From CAWJFP01 sp963842155 (GTDB lineage Bacteria; Pseudomonadota; Alphaproteobacteria; JACZXZ01): a stretch of 64,000 nt of DNA. Below the pieces are notes generated by a model. The model made no database searches, had not been told where the DNA came from, and saw nothing but the letters and a program-made list of their open reading frames with translations. This document shows positions 18,917 through 28,374 of this stretch, piece after piece. Within the stretch, counting starts at the first letter, position 1, and each line of letters starts with the position of its first letter. The stretch is taken from positions 186,001 through 250,000 of the forward strand of contig CAWJFP010000040.1 in the NCBI GenBank assembly GCA_963842155.1, read 5' to 3'. Both the position numbers and the translations under genes were made by a program.

Positions 18917-19693
18917 CTAGCGCCGGGCCGCGCGGCAGGCTTGCGCAATGGCGAGAAAGGATTGGGCCTTGAGGCTCGCGCTTCCGACGAGCGCTCCCTC
19001 GACCTCGGGCAAGGAGAGGATGGCGCCGGCGTTGTCGCCATCGACCGAGCCGCCATAGATGACACGCGGGCCGTCATAATCGCCCTTCCCGCCGGCGAGC
19101 TCGCTCCGGATCATGGCGTGGACCGCCGCGATCTCCTGGGGGTTGGGGGTGCGCCCGCTGCCGATGGCCCAGACCGGCTCATAGGCGACGACGATATCGG
19201 CGACATTTCCGCTTGCGGGCAGCGACTGCGCGAGCTGGCGCCGCACCACCTCGAAGGCTCGGCCGGAGCGGCGCTCGGCCTCCGTCTCGCCGACGCAGAG
19301 GATGGCAACCAGCCCGGCGCGGCGCGCGGCCGCGATTTTGGCCCGCACCTGCTCGCTCGTCTCGCCATGGCCGCCGCGCCGCTCGGAATGGCCCAGGATG
19401 ACGTAGCGGCAGCCCGCCTCGGCGAGCATCTCGGCGCTGATGTCGCCGGTATGGGCCCCGCTCGGCTCGGCATGGCAATCCTGCCCGCCGACGGCAATGA
19501 CGCTGCCGCGAAGCAACTCCGCCACCCGGCTCAGGAGCGTCGCCGGCGGACAGACCAAAAGCTCGCAGGGCAGGGTCGCGCCGGCCAGTCCGGACTTGAT
19601 GGCCGAGACGAGCGCGAGCCCGTCGAGCCCCTGCCCGCCCGGGCCGAGCCCGTTCATCTTCCAGTTGCCGGCGATCAAAGGGAGACGTGCCAT
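18917..19693 (-). CDS. tpiA: Triose-phosphate isomerase
   Basis: A 258-residue TIM barrel interconverting dihydroxyacetone phosphate and glyceraldehyde 3-phosphate. Catalytic residues are visible as N10 and K12 (AGNWKMNG), H102 (VILGHSERR) and E172 (VAYEPVWAIGSG), with the phosphate-binding end VIYGGSVDGDNAG. It is transcribed away from ppiD across a 203-nt intergenic region that must hold both promoters. Confidence 0.96.
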   Translation of the reverse strand: MARLPLIAGNWKMNGLGPGGQGLDGLALVSAIKSGLAGATLPCELLVCPPATLLSRVAELLRGSVIAVGGQDCHAEPSGAHTGDISAEMLAEAGCRYVILGHSERRGGHGETSEQVRAKIAAARRAGLVAILCVGETEAERRSGRAFEVVRRQLAQSLPASGNVADIVVAYEPVWAIGSGRTPNPQEIAAVHAMIRSELAGGKGDYDGPRVIYGGSVDGDNAGAILSLPEVEGALVGSASLKAQSFLAIAQACRAARR

Positions 19694-19896
19694 GCTTCCG
19701 CGGGAAAGAGAGCGAGGACGGAGGCTCTTACCATAGGGCCGGCGGGTGCTGCCAGCGATGGCGGCGGCAGGCCGCCATCTTGCCCGGAAATCGCATGTTG
19801 CCGCGCCCCGAGCGCACTTCTATGATGCGCGCCGCCTCGCCGCGCAGGCGTGGGAAGCCCGATTTGTCAACATCTTAGCAAGGCGATTTTCGATCG

Positions 19897-21795
19897 ATGC
19901 CGGAGCAGCGGACTACGCTCAAGACCATCCTGACGCGCATCATCTTCAGCATCATGCTCGGCATGCTGATCGTGAGTTTCGCCATCTGGGGTATCGGCGA
20001 CATCTTCCGTGCCGCCGGGAACCGCAAGGCGCTGGCCGAGGTGGGGTCCGTGCAAATCTCGCCGCAGCAATTCCAAGAGACCTATAAGCGCGAGCTGCGC
20101 CGACTGCAGAATGCCGTGGGCGAGCCGATCGACGCGCAACGGGCGCGCGAGCTGCGCGTGCCGCAGCGCGTGCTGCAGGACATGATCGCGCGCGTGCTGT
20201 TCGAGCTTGCGGCGCGCGACGCCGGCGTGGCGGTCGGCGATCCCGTGGTGCGCCAGGCCATCGTCAACAATCCCGCCTTCCACGACGCCGACGGGAAATT
20301 CGACCGCGAGCGCTTCGAGGCGCTGGTCAGCAATGCCGGCTACAACGAGGACGGCTTCATCGACCTCATGCGCCACGACCTCGCGCGGGCGCAGGTGACG
20401 GACGCGGTGATCGCCGGGGCCACCGTCCCCCCCGAGCAGGCGGAGGCGATCTACCGATATCGCAACGAGCGCCGCGTCGCCGAGATTCTTACCGTCACGG
20501 CCTCCTCGATCAAGAACGTACCCCAGCCGAGCGACGCCGACCTCGCCGCCTATCACAAGGATCATGCGGAGCAATTCACCGCGCCCGAATACCGCACCGT
20601 CGCGGCGGTGCATCTGACCCCGGCCGAGCTCGCGCCGCAGCTCCAGGTTCCGGAGGACAAGATCAAGGAAGAGTATGAGGCGCGCGCCGCGGAGTTCCAG
20701 GCTCCCGAGCAGCGCGCCGCGCGCCAGATCCTGGTCGGCGACGAGGCTAAGGCCAAGGAGGTGCAGGATCTTCTGGCCAAGGGCACCAGCTTCGAGGACG
20801 CGGCGAAGAAGGTGACCGGCCAGCCGCCGATCGATCTCGGCATGGTGCAGGAGAGCGATTTCCTCGGCGGGCCGGAGCTGGCCCAGGCGGTGTTCGCGCT
20901 CAAGTCGGGCGAGGCGACCGCGCCGGTCCATACGGCGCTCGGCTGGCATATCGTCCAGGTCACCAAGGTCGAGCCGGCGCGGAGCAAGACGCTCGCCGAA
21001 GTGCATGACCAGATCCTGCATGATCTGCAGATGCACGAGGCGAACGACACGATCTACAGCCTCGGCAACAAGCTGCAAGATCTGCTCGGCGGCGGCACCA
21101 CCCTCGAGGAGGCGGCGAAGAAGCTCAAGCTGAAGCTCATCCAGGTCGCCGCGGTGGACGGCGAGGGCAAGGGCCCGGACGGCAAACCCGTGCCCGACCT
21201 GCCGCAAAGCCCGAAGTTCATCCAGACGGTCTTCTCGAGCCAGGCGGGCCCGGTGAGCGATCTCATCGACGACGGCAATGGCGGCTATCTTGTCATCCGG
21301 GTCGACAAGGTCACGCCGAGCGCGCTGCGGCCGCTCGCCGAGGTACGCGACCAGGTAGCCAAGGCCTGGCAGGACGAAGAACGCCGGCGCGAGGCGGAAA
21401 AGACCGCGGCCGCCCTGCTCGACCGCGCCAAGGGCGGCGCCGCGCTCGGCACGCTCGCCCAGGAGGGCGGCTATCCCTTTACGGTGATCAAGCCCGTCAC
21501 CCGCACGGGCGAGGGCGCGGGAATAAATCTCCCGCCCGAGCTCGTCGCCGCGCTCTTCGCCGCCAAGCCGGGCGAGGTGGTGAAGGCGTCGGCGCCCACG
21601 GGCGCGATGATCGCGAAGCTCACCGAGATCGTCCCCGCCGATCCCAAGGCCGACCCGGTCGGCCTCGCCAAGCTGCGAGAGCAGCTGCGCGGCGCCGCCG
21701 ACACGGACCTGCTCGATTCCTACGAGGAGGCCTTGAGCCGGCGCTATGGGGTCGAGATCAACAGCGGCTTGCTCGACAGCCTGACCGGCTCATGA
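19897..21795 (+). CDS. ppiD: PpiD-type periplasmic peptidyl-prolyl isomerase/chaperone
   Basis: 632 residues. A short basic N-terminus, one membrane anchor (about 13-33, IIFSIMLGMLIVSFAIWGIG) and a large periplasmic part. That part has a SurA-N-like region (about 45-200) and a parvulin rotamase domain (about 260-365, ending LGWHIVQVTKVEP), then a second helical chaperone part. It assists folding of exported proteins near the Sec translocon. The stop overlaps trpE by 4 nt (ATGA), a conserved but functionally unexplained linkage in alphaproteobacteria. Confidence 0.92.
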   Translation: MPEQRTTLKTILTRIIFSIMLGMLIVSFAIWGIGDIFRAAGNRKALAEVGSVQISPQQFQETYKRELRRLQNAVGEPIDAQRARELRVPQRVLQDMIARVLFELAARDAGVAVGDPVVRQAIVNNPAFHDADGKFDRERFEALVSNAGYNEDGFIDLMRHDLARAQVTDAVIAGATVPPEQAEAIYRYRNERRVAEILTVTASSIKNVPQPSDADLAAYHKDHAEQFTAPEYRTVAAVHLTPAELAPQLQVPEDKIKEEYEARAAEFQAPEQRAARQILVGDEAKAKEVQDLLAKGTSFEDAAKKVTGQPPIDLGMVQESDFLGGPELAQAVFALKSGEATAPVHTALGWHIVQVTKVEPARSKTLAEVHDQILHDLQMHEANDTIYSLGNKLQDLLGGGTTLEEAAKKLKLKLIQVAAVDGEGKGPDGKPVPDLPQSPKFIQTVFSSQAGPVSDLIDDGNGGYLVIRVDKVTPSALRPLAEVRDQVAKAWQDEERRREAEKTAAALLDRAKGGAALGTLAQEGGYPFTVIKPVTRTGEGAGINLPPELVAALFAAKPGEVVKASAPTGAMIAKLTEIVPADPKADPVGLAKLREQLRGAADTDLLDSYEEALSRRYGVEINSGLLDSLTGS

Positions 21796-23294
21796 GCCTC
21801 CAGCCGGAGTTTGCGGACTTCGCCGCGCGATACGCGGCGGGGGGCGCCCAGGTGGCGTGGACGACGCTGATCGCCGACCTCGACACGCCCGTCTCGGCCA
21901 TGCTCAAGCTGGCCGATGGGCGGCCCAACGCATTCCTTTTCGAATCGGTCGAGCGCGGCGTGCGCAACCGCTATTCCTTCGTCGGGCTGAAGCCGGACCT
22001 CATCTGGCGCTGCCGCGGCGGCCGCGCCGAGATCAATCGCCGGGCCCGCATCGACCCCGACGCCTTCGTCGCCGCGCGCGAACCGCCGCTCGAAGCCTTG
22101 CGCGCGCTCGTCGCGGAATGCCGTTTCGAGCTGCCGCCGGGCCTGCCTCCCATGGCGTCGGGGCTCTTCGGCTATATGGGTTACGACATGGTGCGCCAGA
22201 CGGAGCGCCTGCCCGACGCCAATCCCGACAAGCTCGGCCTGCCCGAGGCCCTGTTCCTGCGCCCGACCGTCGTCGCGGTCTTCGACAGCCTCGAGGACAC
22301 GGTGACGCTGTTCACGCCGGTCTGGCCCGAGGCGGGTGTCGGCGCCGAGCGAGCCTACGATCTGGCGCGCGAGCGGCTGCACGACCTGATCGCGGATTTC
22401 GAGCGCAGCGTGAGCTACCGCCGGGAGAGCGGCAGCGGGCCCGCCGCGCTCGAGGAGCCGCGCTCGAACATGACGCGCGAGGCCTATCACCTGGCGGTCG
22501 AGCGCGCGAAGGACTATATCCGCGCGGGCGACATCTTCCAGGTCGTGCCCTCGCAGCGCTTCGCCGTTCCTTTTCGCCTGCCGCCCTTCGCGCTCTACCG
22601 CGCCTTGCGGCGTCTCAACCCCTCGCCCTTTCTTTTCTTCCTCGATTTGGGCGCCTTCGCCGTGGTGGGCTCGAGCCCCGAGATCCTGGTGCGCCTGCGC
22701 GAGGGCGTGGTGACCATCCGCCCCATCGCCGGCACGCGCCCGCGCGGGCGCGACGCCGCCGAGGACAAGGCGCTGGCGCAGGAGCTCATCGCCGATCCCA
22801 AGGAGCTGGCCGAGCATCTCATGCTGCTCGACCTGGCGCGCAACGACGTGGGCCGCGTGGCCGCGGTGGGCACGGTGCGGGTAACCGAGAAGATGGCGAT
22901 CGAGCATTACTCGCACGTCATGCATATCGTCTCGAACGTCGAGGGCAGGCTCGATCCGCGGCACGATGCCATCGACACGCTGATGGCCGGCTTTCCCGCA
23001 GGGACCGTGTCGGGCGCGCCCAAGATCCGCGCCATGGAGATCATCGACGAGCTGGAGAGCGAGCGGCGCGGCGTCTATGGCGGCGCGGTCGGCTATTTCG
23101 CCGCGAACGGCGCGATGGACACCTGCATCGCCCTACGCACGGCGGTCGTCAAGGACGGCATCATGTACGTGCAGGCCGGCGGCGGCGTGGTGGCCGACAG
23201 CGATCCCGAGGCCGAGTATCAGGAGACGCGCAGCAAGGCGCGCGCGCTCATCCGCGCCGCCGAGGAGGCGGTGCGCTTCGCCGAGCGGCGATAG
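21792..23294 (+). CDS. trpE: Anthranilate synthase component I
   Basis: A 500-residue chorismate-binding enzyme making anthranilate with TrpG-supplied ammonia. Conserved elements are the N-terminal LFESVERGVRNRYSFVGLKP with the tryptophan feedback region, SNMTREAYHLAVERAKDYIR, DIFQVVPSQRF, the active-site PIAGTRPRGRDAAEDKALA, LDLARNDVGRVA, and FPAGTVSGAPKIRAMEIIDE. Translation is probably coupled to ppiD (4-nt overlap). The usual next gene trpG is 3.45 kb away because other genes lie between. Confidence 0.96.
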   Translation: MSLQPEFADFAARYAAGGAQVAWTTLIADLDTPVSAMLKLADGRPNAFLFESVERGVRNRYSFVGLKPDLIWRCRGGRAEINRRARIDPDAFVAAREPPLEALRALVAECRFELPPGLPPMASGLFGYMGYDMVRQTERLPDANPDKLGLPEALFLRPTVVAVFDSLEDTVTLFTPVWPEAGVGAERAYDLARERLHDLIADFERSVSYRRESGSGPAALEEPRSNMTREAYHLAVERAKDYIRAGDIFQVVPSQRFAVPFRLPPFALYRALRRLNPSPFLFFLDLGAFAVVGSSPEILVRLREGVVTIRPIAGTRPRGRDAAEDKALAQELIADPKELAEHLMLLDLARNDVGRVAAVGTVRVTEKMAIEHYSHVMHIVSNVEGRLDPRHDAIDTLMAGFPAGTVSGAPKIRAMEIIDELESERRGVYGGAVGYFAANGAMDTCIALRTAVVKDGIMYVQAGGGVVADSDPEAEYQETRSKARALIRAAEEAVRFAERR

Positions 23295-23343
23295 GGCGTG
23301 CAGCCATAAACGAAGAGAAGCCTTCATCCGGCGGGAATGTCGC

Positions 23344-23349
23344 TATAAT
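23344..23349 (+). promoter_or_regulatory. Candidate -10 box upstream of the radical-SAM gene
   Basis: A perfect TATAAT in GC-rich DNA, 65 nt before the radical-SAM start and 50 nt after trpE. The matching -35 at 16-17 nt (CTTCAT or CCTTCA) is weak. It would uncouple the inserted gene from trpE transcription. Confidence 0.35.
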
Positions 23350-23413
23350 GAACTATGACGTCACTGATTTCGCATCGGCTGAGGGGTAGATCGGCGAGCA
23401 AAGGGCGGCGGCG

Positions 23414-24951
23414 ATGAGCCCGAACGTGCTTTTGGTGTCTCCGAAGTTCAATCCGAACTCGTTCTGGAGCCTGCAGGCGGCTTGCGATTTCTATGGCGCG
23501 CGCTGTCCGGCGCCGCCGCTCGGGCTGATCACGGTCGCGGCGATGTTGCCCCGCGACTGGAACGTTCGCTTGATCAACCGGAACGCAGAAGAGCTGACCG
23601 CGCGCGACCTCGATTGGGCCGACATGGTCATGACCGGCGGCATGTTGCCGCAGCAGCAGGACACCCTCGAAGTCATGGCGGCTGTGCGGCGCGCGCGGCA
23701 AGCCGACGGTGGTCGGCGGTCCCGACCCGATGTCGAGCCCCGAGGTCTATCGCGATGCCGATTTCCTGGTGCTCGGCGAAGCCGAGGGACTCATCGACCA
23801 GTTCATCGCGGCGTGGCGGAGTGGCGCGCGAAAGGGCGTGTTCGAGGGCGAGAAGTTTCAGGCCGATGTCACCAAGAGCCCGGTGCCGCGCTTCGATCTC
23901 ATCGACGCCAGGCATTATCTCCATGTCGGCGTGCAGTTCTCGCGCGGCTGCCCCTTCAATTGCGAGTTCTGCGACATCATCGAGCTCTACGGCCGCGTTC
24001 CGCGCGCCAAGACCAATGAGCAGATGCTGCCGCGAGTTGGACGCGCTCTATCTCACCGGCTACCGTGGCCACGTTTCTTTCGTCGACGACAACATGATAG
24101 GCAACAAGAAGGCGCTGAAGCGGCTTCTGCCGGCGCTGGCGGAATGGCAGAGGCGCAGGCGCTATCCGTTCGAATTCTCGACCGAAGCGTCGATGAACTT
24201 GGCGGACGACGACGAGCTGCTTGCGATGATGCGCGCGGCCAATTTCTTCCTGGTGTTCATCGGCATCGAGAGTCCCGACACGGAGACGCTGATCTCGACG
24301 CAGAAGAAGCAGAACACGCGACGAAGCCTCGCCGACAGCGTTCACAAGGTCTATGCCGCGGGGATGATCGTGATCGCCGGTTTCATCGTCGGCTTCGACA
24401 CCGAAAAGTCCGGCTCCGGCGTCGCCGAGGCCATGATCGATTGCATCGAGGCGACCAGCATCCCGATCTGCATGGTCGGACTGCTGACCGCGCTGCCGAA
24501 CACGCAACTGACGCGGCGGCTGCAACGCGAAGGGCGGTTGCTGCCGATCGACATGGCCGGCGGCGACCAATGTACCAGCGGGCTCAATTTCGTGACGCTG
24601 CGGCCACGCCGGGAAATCCTCGCGGATTACAGATTGGTGCTGGAACGCGTCTATCGACCAGCCGCCTATTTCGAGCGCTTGCGAACCATGGCGCGCACGC
24701 TCGACCGGCCGGTCTATTCGCGGCCGTCGCTGAAAGGCCTGGCGCGGGCGCTAAGCCTGTTGGCCCGTCTCGCCTGGCTGATGACCGTGCAGCGACGCGA
24801 ATTGCGGCCCTATTTCTGGGGTACCTTGACCGACACCGCGCGCCATAAAATCGGCAACCTGCAATATGTCGTCGTCGAAATGATCCTTTATCTGCATCTC
24901 GGCCGGTTTGCGCGCTTCGTGATCGCGGAATTGGAGCGGCAGCGAATGTGA
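23414..24951 (+). CDS. B12-binding-domain radical SAM protein, frame broken by two insertions
   Basis: The reading begins MSPNVLLVSPKFNPNSFWSL and covers a cobalamin-binding-like N-terminal domain (about 1-140). An extra base near 23691-23701 shifts it to VVGGPDPMSSPEVYRDADF and the radical-SAM cluster motif SRGCPFNCEFCD (CX3CX2C, near residues 178-186). A second extra base near 24029-24031 shifts it to ELDALYLTGYRGHVSFVDDN, FSTEASMNLADDDELLAMM and a long C-terminal region like DUF4070 proteins. Repaired length is about 511 residues. The substrate is unknown; relatives methylate or rearrange unactivated carbons. It lies inside the split trp operon. Confidence 0.82.
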
Positions 24952-25045
24952 GCCCGGGTGCGCGAGGCTTGCGTGCCGGGTCGTCGCCAGAATCGCTCTC
25001 GAAGGGGACCTTACGGTGCTTGGACTGCGAGGGGCCGTTCTTCGC

Positions 25046-26146
25046 TCATTCCCGACTATCGCCGTTCGCGCTCCGAGGCTGCCCGCCCATTCGGCGAATA
25101 TCGTCGGCCTCCCGCTTGAAAGCCGAATCTCGGATGGCGCCCATCGCCTTATTTCGGCATTCCAAGAATATCAGATTTTTGCTCATCAATTTGGACTTTA
25201 GAGACTCTTCCTCGATCGTCAGCGGAGCGTCGTTCTCGTTAGATTTGTCGTTGAGCTTGGCAAGTACAAAGCGGTCTTGCCGGCTCAGATTGACGCATTG
25301 AGGCATCAATGTCTCCTCGATTTCCCGTTCGAAGGCCGCCTTCCGGATATCGTCGAGCATATTCTTTTTGCAGGAAAGAAAGTCTTCGGCCTGGGCAGAA
25401 GATCGAGCCCTAAGAGCCTGATCCCCCCCCACTGGCGAAGCTCCCTCGCCGTCTGCCGATTCGATTTGCCGTTCTTGGTCCATGCTGTCGCCGGCACATT
25501 TGGCGCGCAATATTTCCGCAATCGACGGAACTGGCCCCATGAGGTGGCGAGCCTTGTTATTGGCTTCCCGCCATGTGACGACATAGGAATTCTGCAAATT
25601 TGCCGACATCATCTTTTCGATCCAGGAAGCATCGACCTCCATGTTTTGCAGGTACGCAGCGACCTTGAGCATCTCTTGCTTTAGCGCTGTCTCATATCCG
25701 ACGCCGGAGAGTTTGCCCGACAGCTCCGCGAGAATGTACGGCCTATGCAAGACCAGGTAATTGCCAAACCGGTCGATTCCCCCCGCATAGACCAGGAAAC
25801 ATGCGCTGGCGCAAATCACGTTCTTCCAATTGTCTGCCAAAACCGAGCTGCGGGGCGGATGATCGGTGTCCCATACCGGGGCGACTGTCTTCAGCCGCAG
25901 CCGACGGATCATGGTTCCCAGCTTCATCGCCTCGTCGACGTCCCCACCCGTCGACATCAGGTAGACGGTGTCGATAGCAGGCCCATAGATCATGTAGAAA
26001 TCTAGCAATTTGGTGAGTAATCGTGCCGCGTCTCCGGGAACGATGTCGCCTTCGACCTTCATTCCCCAACGAAATTGGCCATCCGTGCCCCGCGCCTGCT
26101 CGATCGTGGCGGCGTTCGCCGACCCGGACCACAAGCCGACGATCAA
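25046..26146 (-). CDS. Secreted ClpP-fold protein (COG3904-like) with C-terminal tandem repeat
   Basis: About 366 residues, GC content visibly lower than its neighbours. The N-terminus is a signal peptide ending SGSANAA. The central domain resembles periplasmic ClpP/crotonase-fold proteins: IDTVYLMSTGGDVDEAMKLG (58-77), a candidate nucleophile S114 in ICASACFLVYAGG, and H134 in YLVLHRP. The C-terminal part holds two similar segments, FLSCKKNMLDDIRKAAFERE (256-275) and FLECRNKAMGAIRDSAFKRE (327-346). The start is uncertain: TTG at 26146 gives a short signal peptide, and the frame stays open only to a CTG at 26173. Function unknown; proteolysis is plausible but unproven. Confidence 0.65.
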   Translation of the reverse strand: MIVGLWSGSANAATIEQARGTDGQFRWGMKVEGDIVPGDAARLLTKLLDFYMIYGPAIDTVYLMSTGGDVDEAMKLGTMIRRLRLKTVAPVWDTDHPPRSSVLADNWKNVICASACFLVYAGGIDRFGNYLVLHRPYILAELSGKLSGVGYETALKQEMLKVAAYLQNMEVDASWIEKMMSANLQNSYVVTWREANNKARHLMGPVPSIAEILRAKCAGDSMDQERQIESADGEGASPVGGDQALRARSSAQAEDFLSCKKNMLDDIRKAAFEREIEETLMPQCVNLSRQDRFVLAKLNDKSNENDAPLTIEEESLKSKLMSKNLIFLECRNKAMGAIRDSAFKREADDIRRMGGQPRSANGDSRE

Positions 26147-26746
26147 TACGGCGATCAGATGATGGAAGCTCAGGTATCACCCCATAGCGATGGTGCGGCT
26201 ACGAATGCGCCTCACGCGGATTCTTCGAGCGCCGGTGAAGCTGCAGGTCACATCGGGCGCCGGCTTGATGCAGCTTAATGCGTAAAAGGCGTATTGTCGA
26301 TTTGCCTTCCGCCTTGGTAGTCCCCTAATTCGACCCGCCGCCACTAGAAGGAAAATTGGCCCCGTTCAGCCAAGAGCCTCCGTCATACGACCTTAACAGA
26401 ACAGGGCTATCTTGCGGGCCGTAGCCGCCAATCGCGACTACTGTCCACGTCAGTCCTATGCCTACTACCCCGCCGTGCTCGGCACCGGGCCGGCGGGGGT
26501 TTTTCCGATATAAAGGCGCAAGCGCCGCGTCATTGCCGGCGCGGCTGGTGCGCTTCAGCCAACTTCCGTCGATCCGCAAGGTAAGAAAACAAAATAGCGC
26601 CAGCAGCCCTTGGCGGGTGGCAGCCATACACGACGGCACGGACGCATTCTCATCGACGGGGCATGCCCGCCCTCGCCTTTCGCGCCTCTGCGCGGCCTGC
26701 TATACAGGACTTCGCCCGTCGGGAGAGCGTGGGGAAGCAATCATCG
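26147..26746. other. 600-nt region without a confident gene between the ClpP-like gene and trpG
   Basis: This stretch is more AT-rich and irregular than the genome average. It contains a GC-rich hairpin-prone patch around 26470-26505 and a weak promoter-like TTTCGC (26678) with TATACA (26701) before trpG. A 104-codon minus-strand reading frame (26325-26639) has two loosely similar DGSWLKR / GGSWLNG segments but no ribosome-binding site or family resemblance. I do not call a gene here. Confidence 0.5.
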
Positions 26747-27337
26747 ATGTTTCTGCTGATCGACAACTATGACAGCTTTACCTACAACCTCGTCCATTAC
26801 TTGGGCGAGCTCGGCGCCGCCACCGACGTGCGCCGGAACGACGCGCTCGGCGTCGACGAGGCGCTCGCGCTGGCGCCCGACGGCATCATCCTCTCGCCCG
26901 GCCCCTGCGACCCCGACCGCGCCGGCATCTGCCTGGCGCTGATCCGCGCCGCCGCGGGACGCCTTCCGATCCTCGGCGTCTGCCTCGGCCATCAGGCGAT
27001 CGGCCAAGCCTTCGGCGGCAGGGTCATACGCGGCCCGGCGCCCATGCATGGCAAGGTGAGCGAGATCCATCACGACGGCAGCGCCCTCTTTCGCGGCCTG
27101 CCCGACCCCTTCCGCGCCACGCGCTATCATTCGCTCGTGGTCGAGCGCGAGAGCCTGCCAGGCGAGCTCGAGATCGCGGCCGAGAGCGCGGACGGCGTGA
27201 TCATGGGATTGCGGCATCGGCGCTATCCGATCTGGGGCGTGCAATTCCATCCCGAGAGCATCGAGACGACCGAAGGCCACCGCCTGCTCGGCAATTTCCT
27301 CGCCCTCGCCAAGGGGCCCGGCGCGGTCGCGGCATGA
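26747..27337 (+). CDS. trpG: Anthranilate synthase component II (glutamine amidotransferase)
   Basis: A 196-residue class I amidotransferase supplying ammonia to TrpE. It begins MFLLIDNYDSFTYNLVHYLG; the nucleophile cysteine is in LGVCLGHQAIGQAFGG and the His-Glu pair in GVQFHPESIETTEG. The start at 26747 follows a GGGGAAG ribosome-binding site and matches the first strand of the family; the frame is open further upstream but without homology. The stop overlaps trpD by 4 nt. Here trpG must rely on a promoter in the upstream 600-nt region, not on trpE. Confidence 0.96.
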   Translation: MFLLIDNYDSFTYNLVHYLGELGAATDVRRNDALGVDEALALAPDGIILSPGPCDPDRAGICLALIRAAAGRLPILGVCLGHQAIGQAFGGRVIRGPAPMHGKVSEIHHDGSALFRGLPDPFRATRYHSLVVERESLPGELEIAAESADGVIMGLRHRRYPIWGVQFHPESIETTEGHRLLGNFLALAKGPGAVAA

Positions 27338-28374
27338 CGGGCGACATCACCGACCTGAAGGCGCTGCTCGGCCATGTCGCGGTCGGCAAGCCGCTCGACC
27401 GCGCGCAAGCCGAGCTCGCTTTCGACATCATCATGTCCGGCAACGCCACGCCGTCGCAGATGGGCGGCTTTCTGATGGCCCTGCGCGTGCGCGGAGAGAC
27501 CGTCGAGGAGATCACCGGCGCGGCGACGATCATGCGCGCCAAGGCCCATCGCGTGAAGGCGCCGGCGGGCGCCATGGACGTGGTCGGCACCGGCGGCGAC
27601 GCGGCCGGGACTTTCAACGTCTCGACCGCCAGCGCCATCGTCGTGGCCGGCTGCGGCGTGCCGGTCGCCAAGCATGGCAACCGCGCCTTCTCGTCGCGCT
27701 CGGGCGCGGCCGACGTGCTGGCGGCGCTCGGCGTCAATCTGGAGGCGGACTACCCGGTCGTCGAACGCGCCATCGCCGAGATCGGCATCGGCTTCATGAT
27801 GGCCCCGCGCTATCACAGCGCCATGCGCAATGTCGGGCCGACGCGGGTCGAGCTCGGCACCCGCACCATCTTCAACCTGCTCGGCCCCTTGTCCAACCCC
27901 GCTTTGGTCCGCCGCTATCTGATCGGCACCTATGCGCGCGAATGGGTCGAGCCCATGGCGCGGGTGCTGGGGAATCTCGGGGCCGAGCATGCCTGGGTGG
28001 TGCATGGCTCGGACGGGCTCGACGAGCTCACCCTCACCGGCCCGAGCTTCGTCAGCGAGCTCAAGGACGGCAAGGTCAGGAGCTTCGAGGTCTCGCCCGA
28101 GGATGCCGACCTGCCCCGGGCCGAGCTCGCCGAGCTGAAAGGCGCCGACCCGGCCTTCAACGCGAACGCCATGGCCGGCATGCTGGGCGGCGAGCCGGGC
28201 CCGTTCCGCGATTTCGTGCTCTATAACAGCGCGGCCGCCCTCATCGTCGCGGGCAAGGCCGCCGATCTGCGCCAAGGCGTGAGCCTGGCCGCGCGCTCCA
28301 TCGATTCGGGCCATGCGCGGTCGATCCTCGCGCGCCTCATCGCCCTCACCAACGAGCAGGAGCCGGGGGCATGA
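27334..28374 (+). CDS. trpD: Anthranilate phosphoribosyltransferase
   Basis: A 346-residue enzyme transferring phosphoribose from PRPP to anthranilate. Motifs are DVVGTGGDAAGTFNVSTASA (PRPP loop), VAKHGNRAFSSRSGAADVL, FMMAPRYHSAMRNVGPTR and the FNLLGPLSNPA segment. It overlaps both trpG (4 nt upstream) and trpC (4 nt downstream), so trpG-trpD-trpC are translationally coupled. Confidence 0.97.
   Translation: MTGDITDLKALLGHVAVGKPLDRAQAELAFDIIMSGNATPSQMGGFLMALRVRGETVEEITGAATIMRAKAHRVKAPAGAMDVVGTGGDAAGTFNVSTASAIVVAGCGVPVAKHGNRAFSSRSGAADVLAALGVNLEADYPVVERAIAEIGIGFMMAPRYHSAMRNVGPTRVELGTRTIFNLLGPLSNPALVRRYLIGTYAREWVEPMARVLGNLGAEHAWVVHGSDGLDELTLTGPSFVSELKDGKVRSFEVSPEDADLPRAELAELKGADPAFNANAMAGMLGGEPGPFRDFVLYNSAAALIVAGKAADLRQGVSLAARSIDSGHARSILARLIALTNEQEPGA

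Noticed and set aside
26325..26639. A 104-codon frame upstream of trpG with a hydrophobic N-terminus
   Set aside because: No ribosome-binding site, irregular composition and no family resemblance; kept only as part of the described non-coding region.
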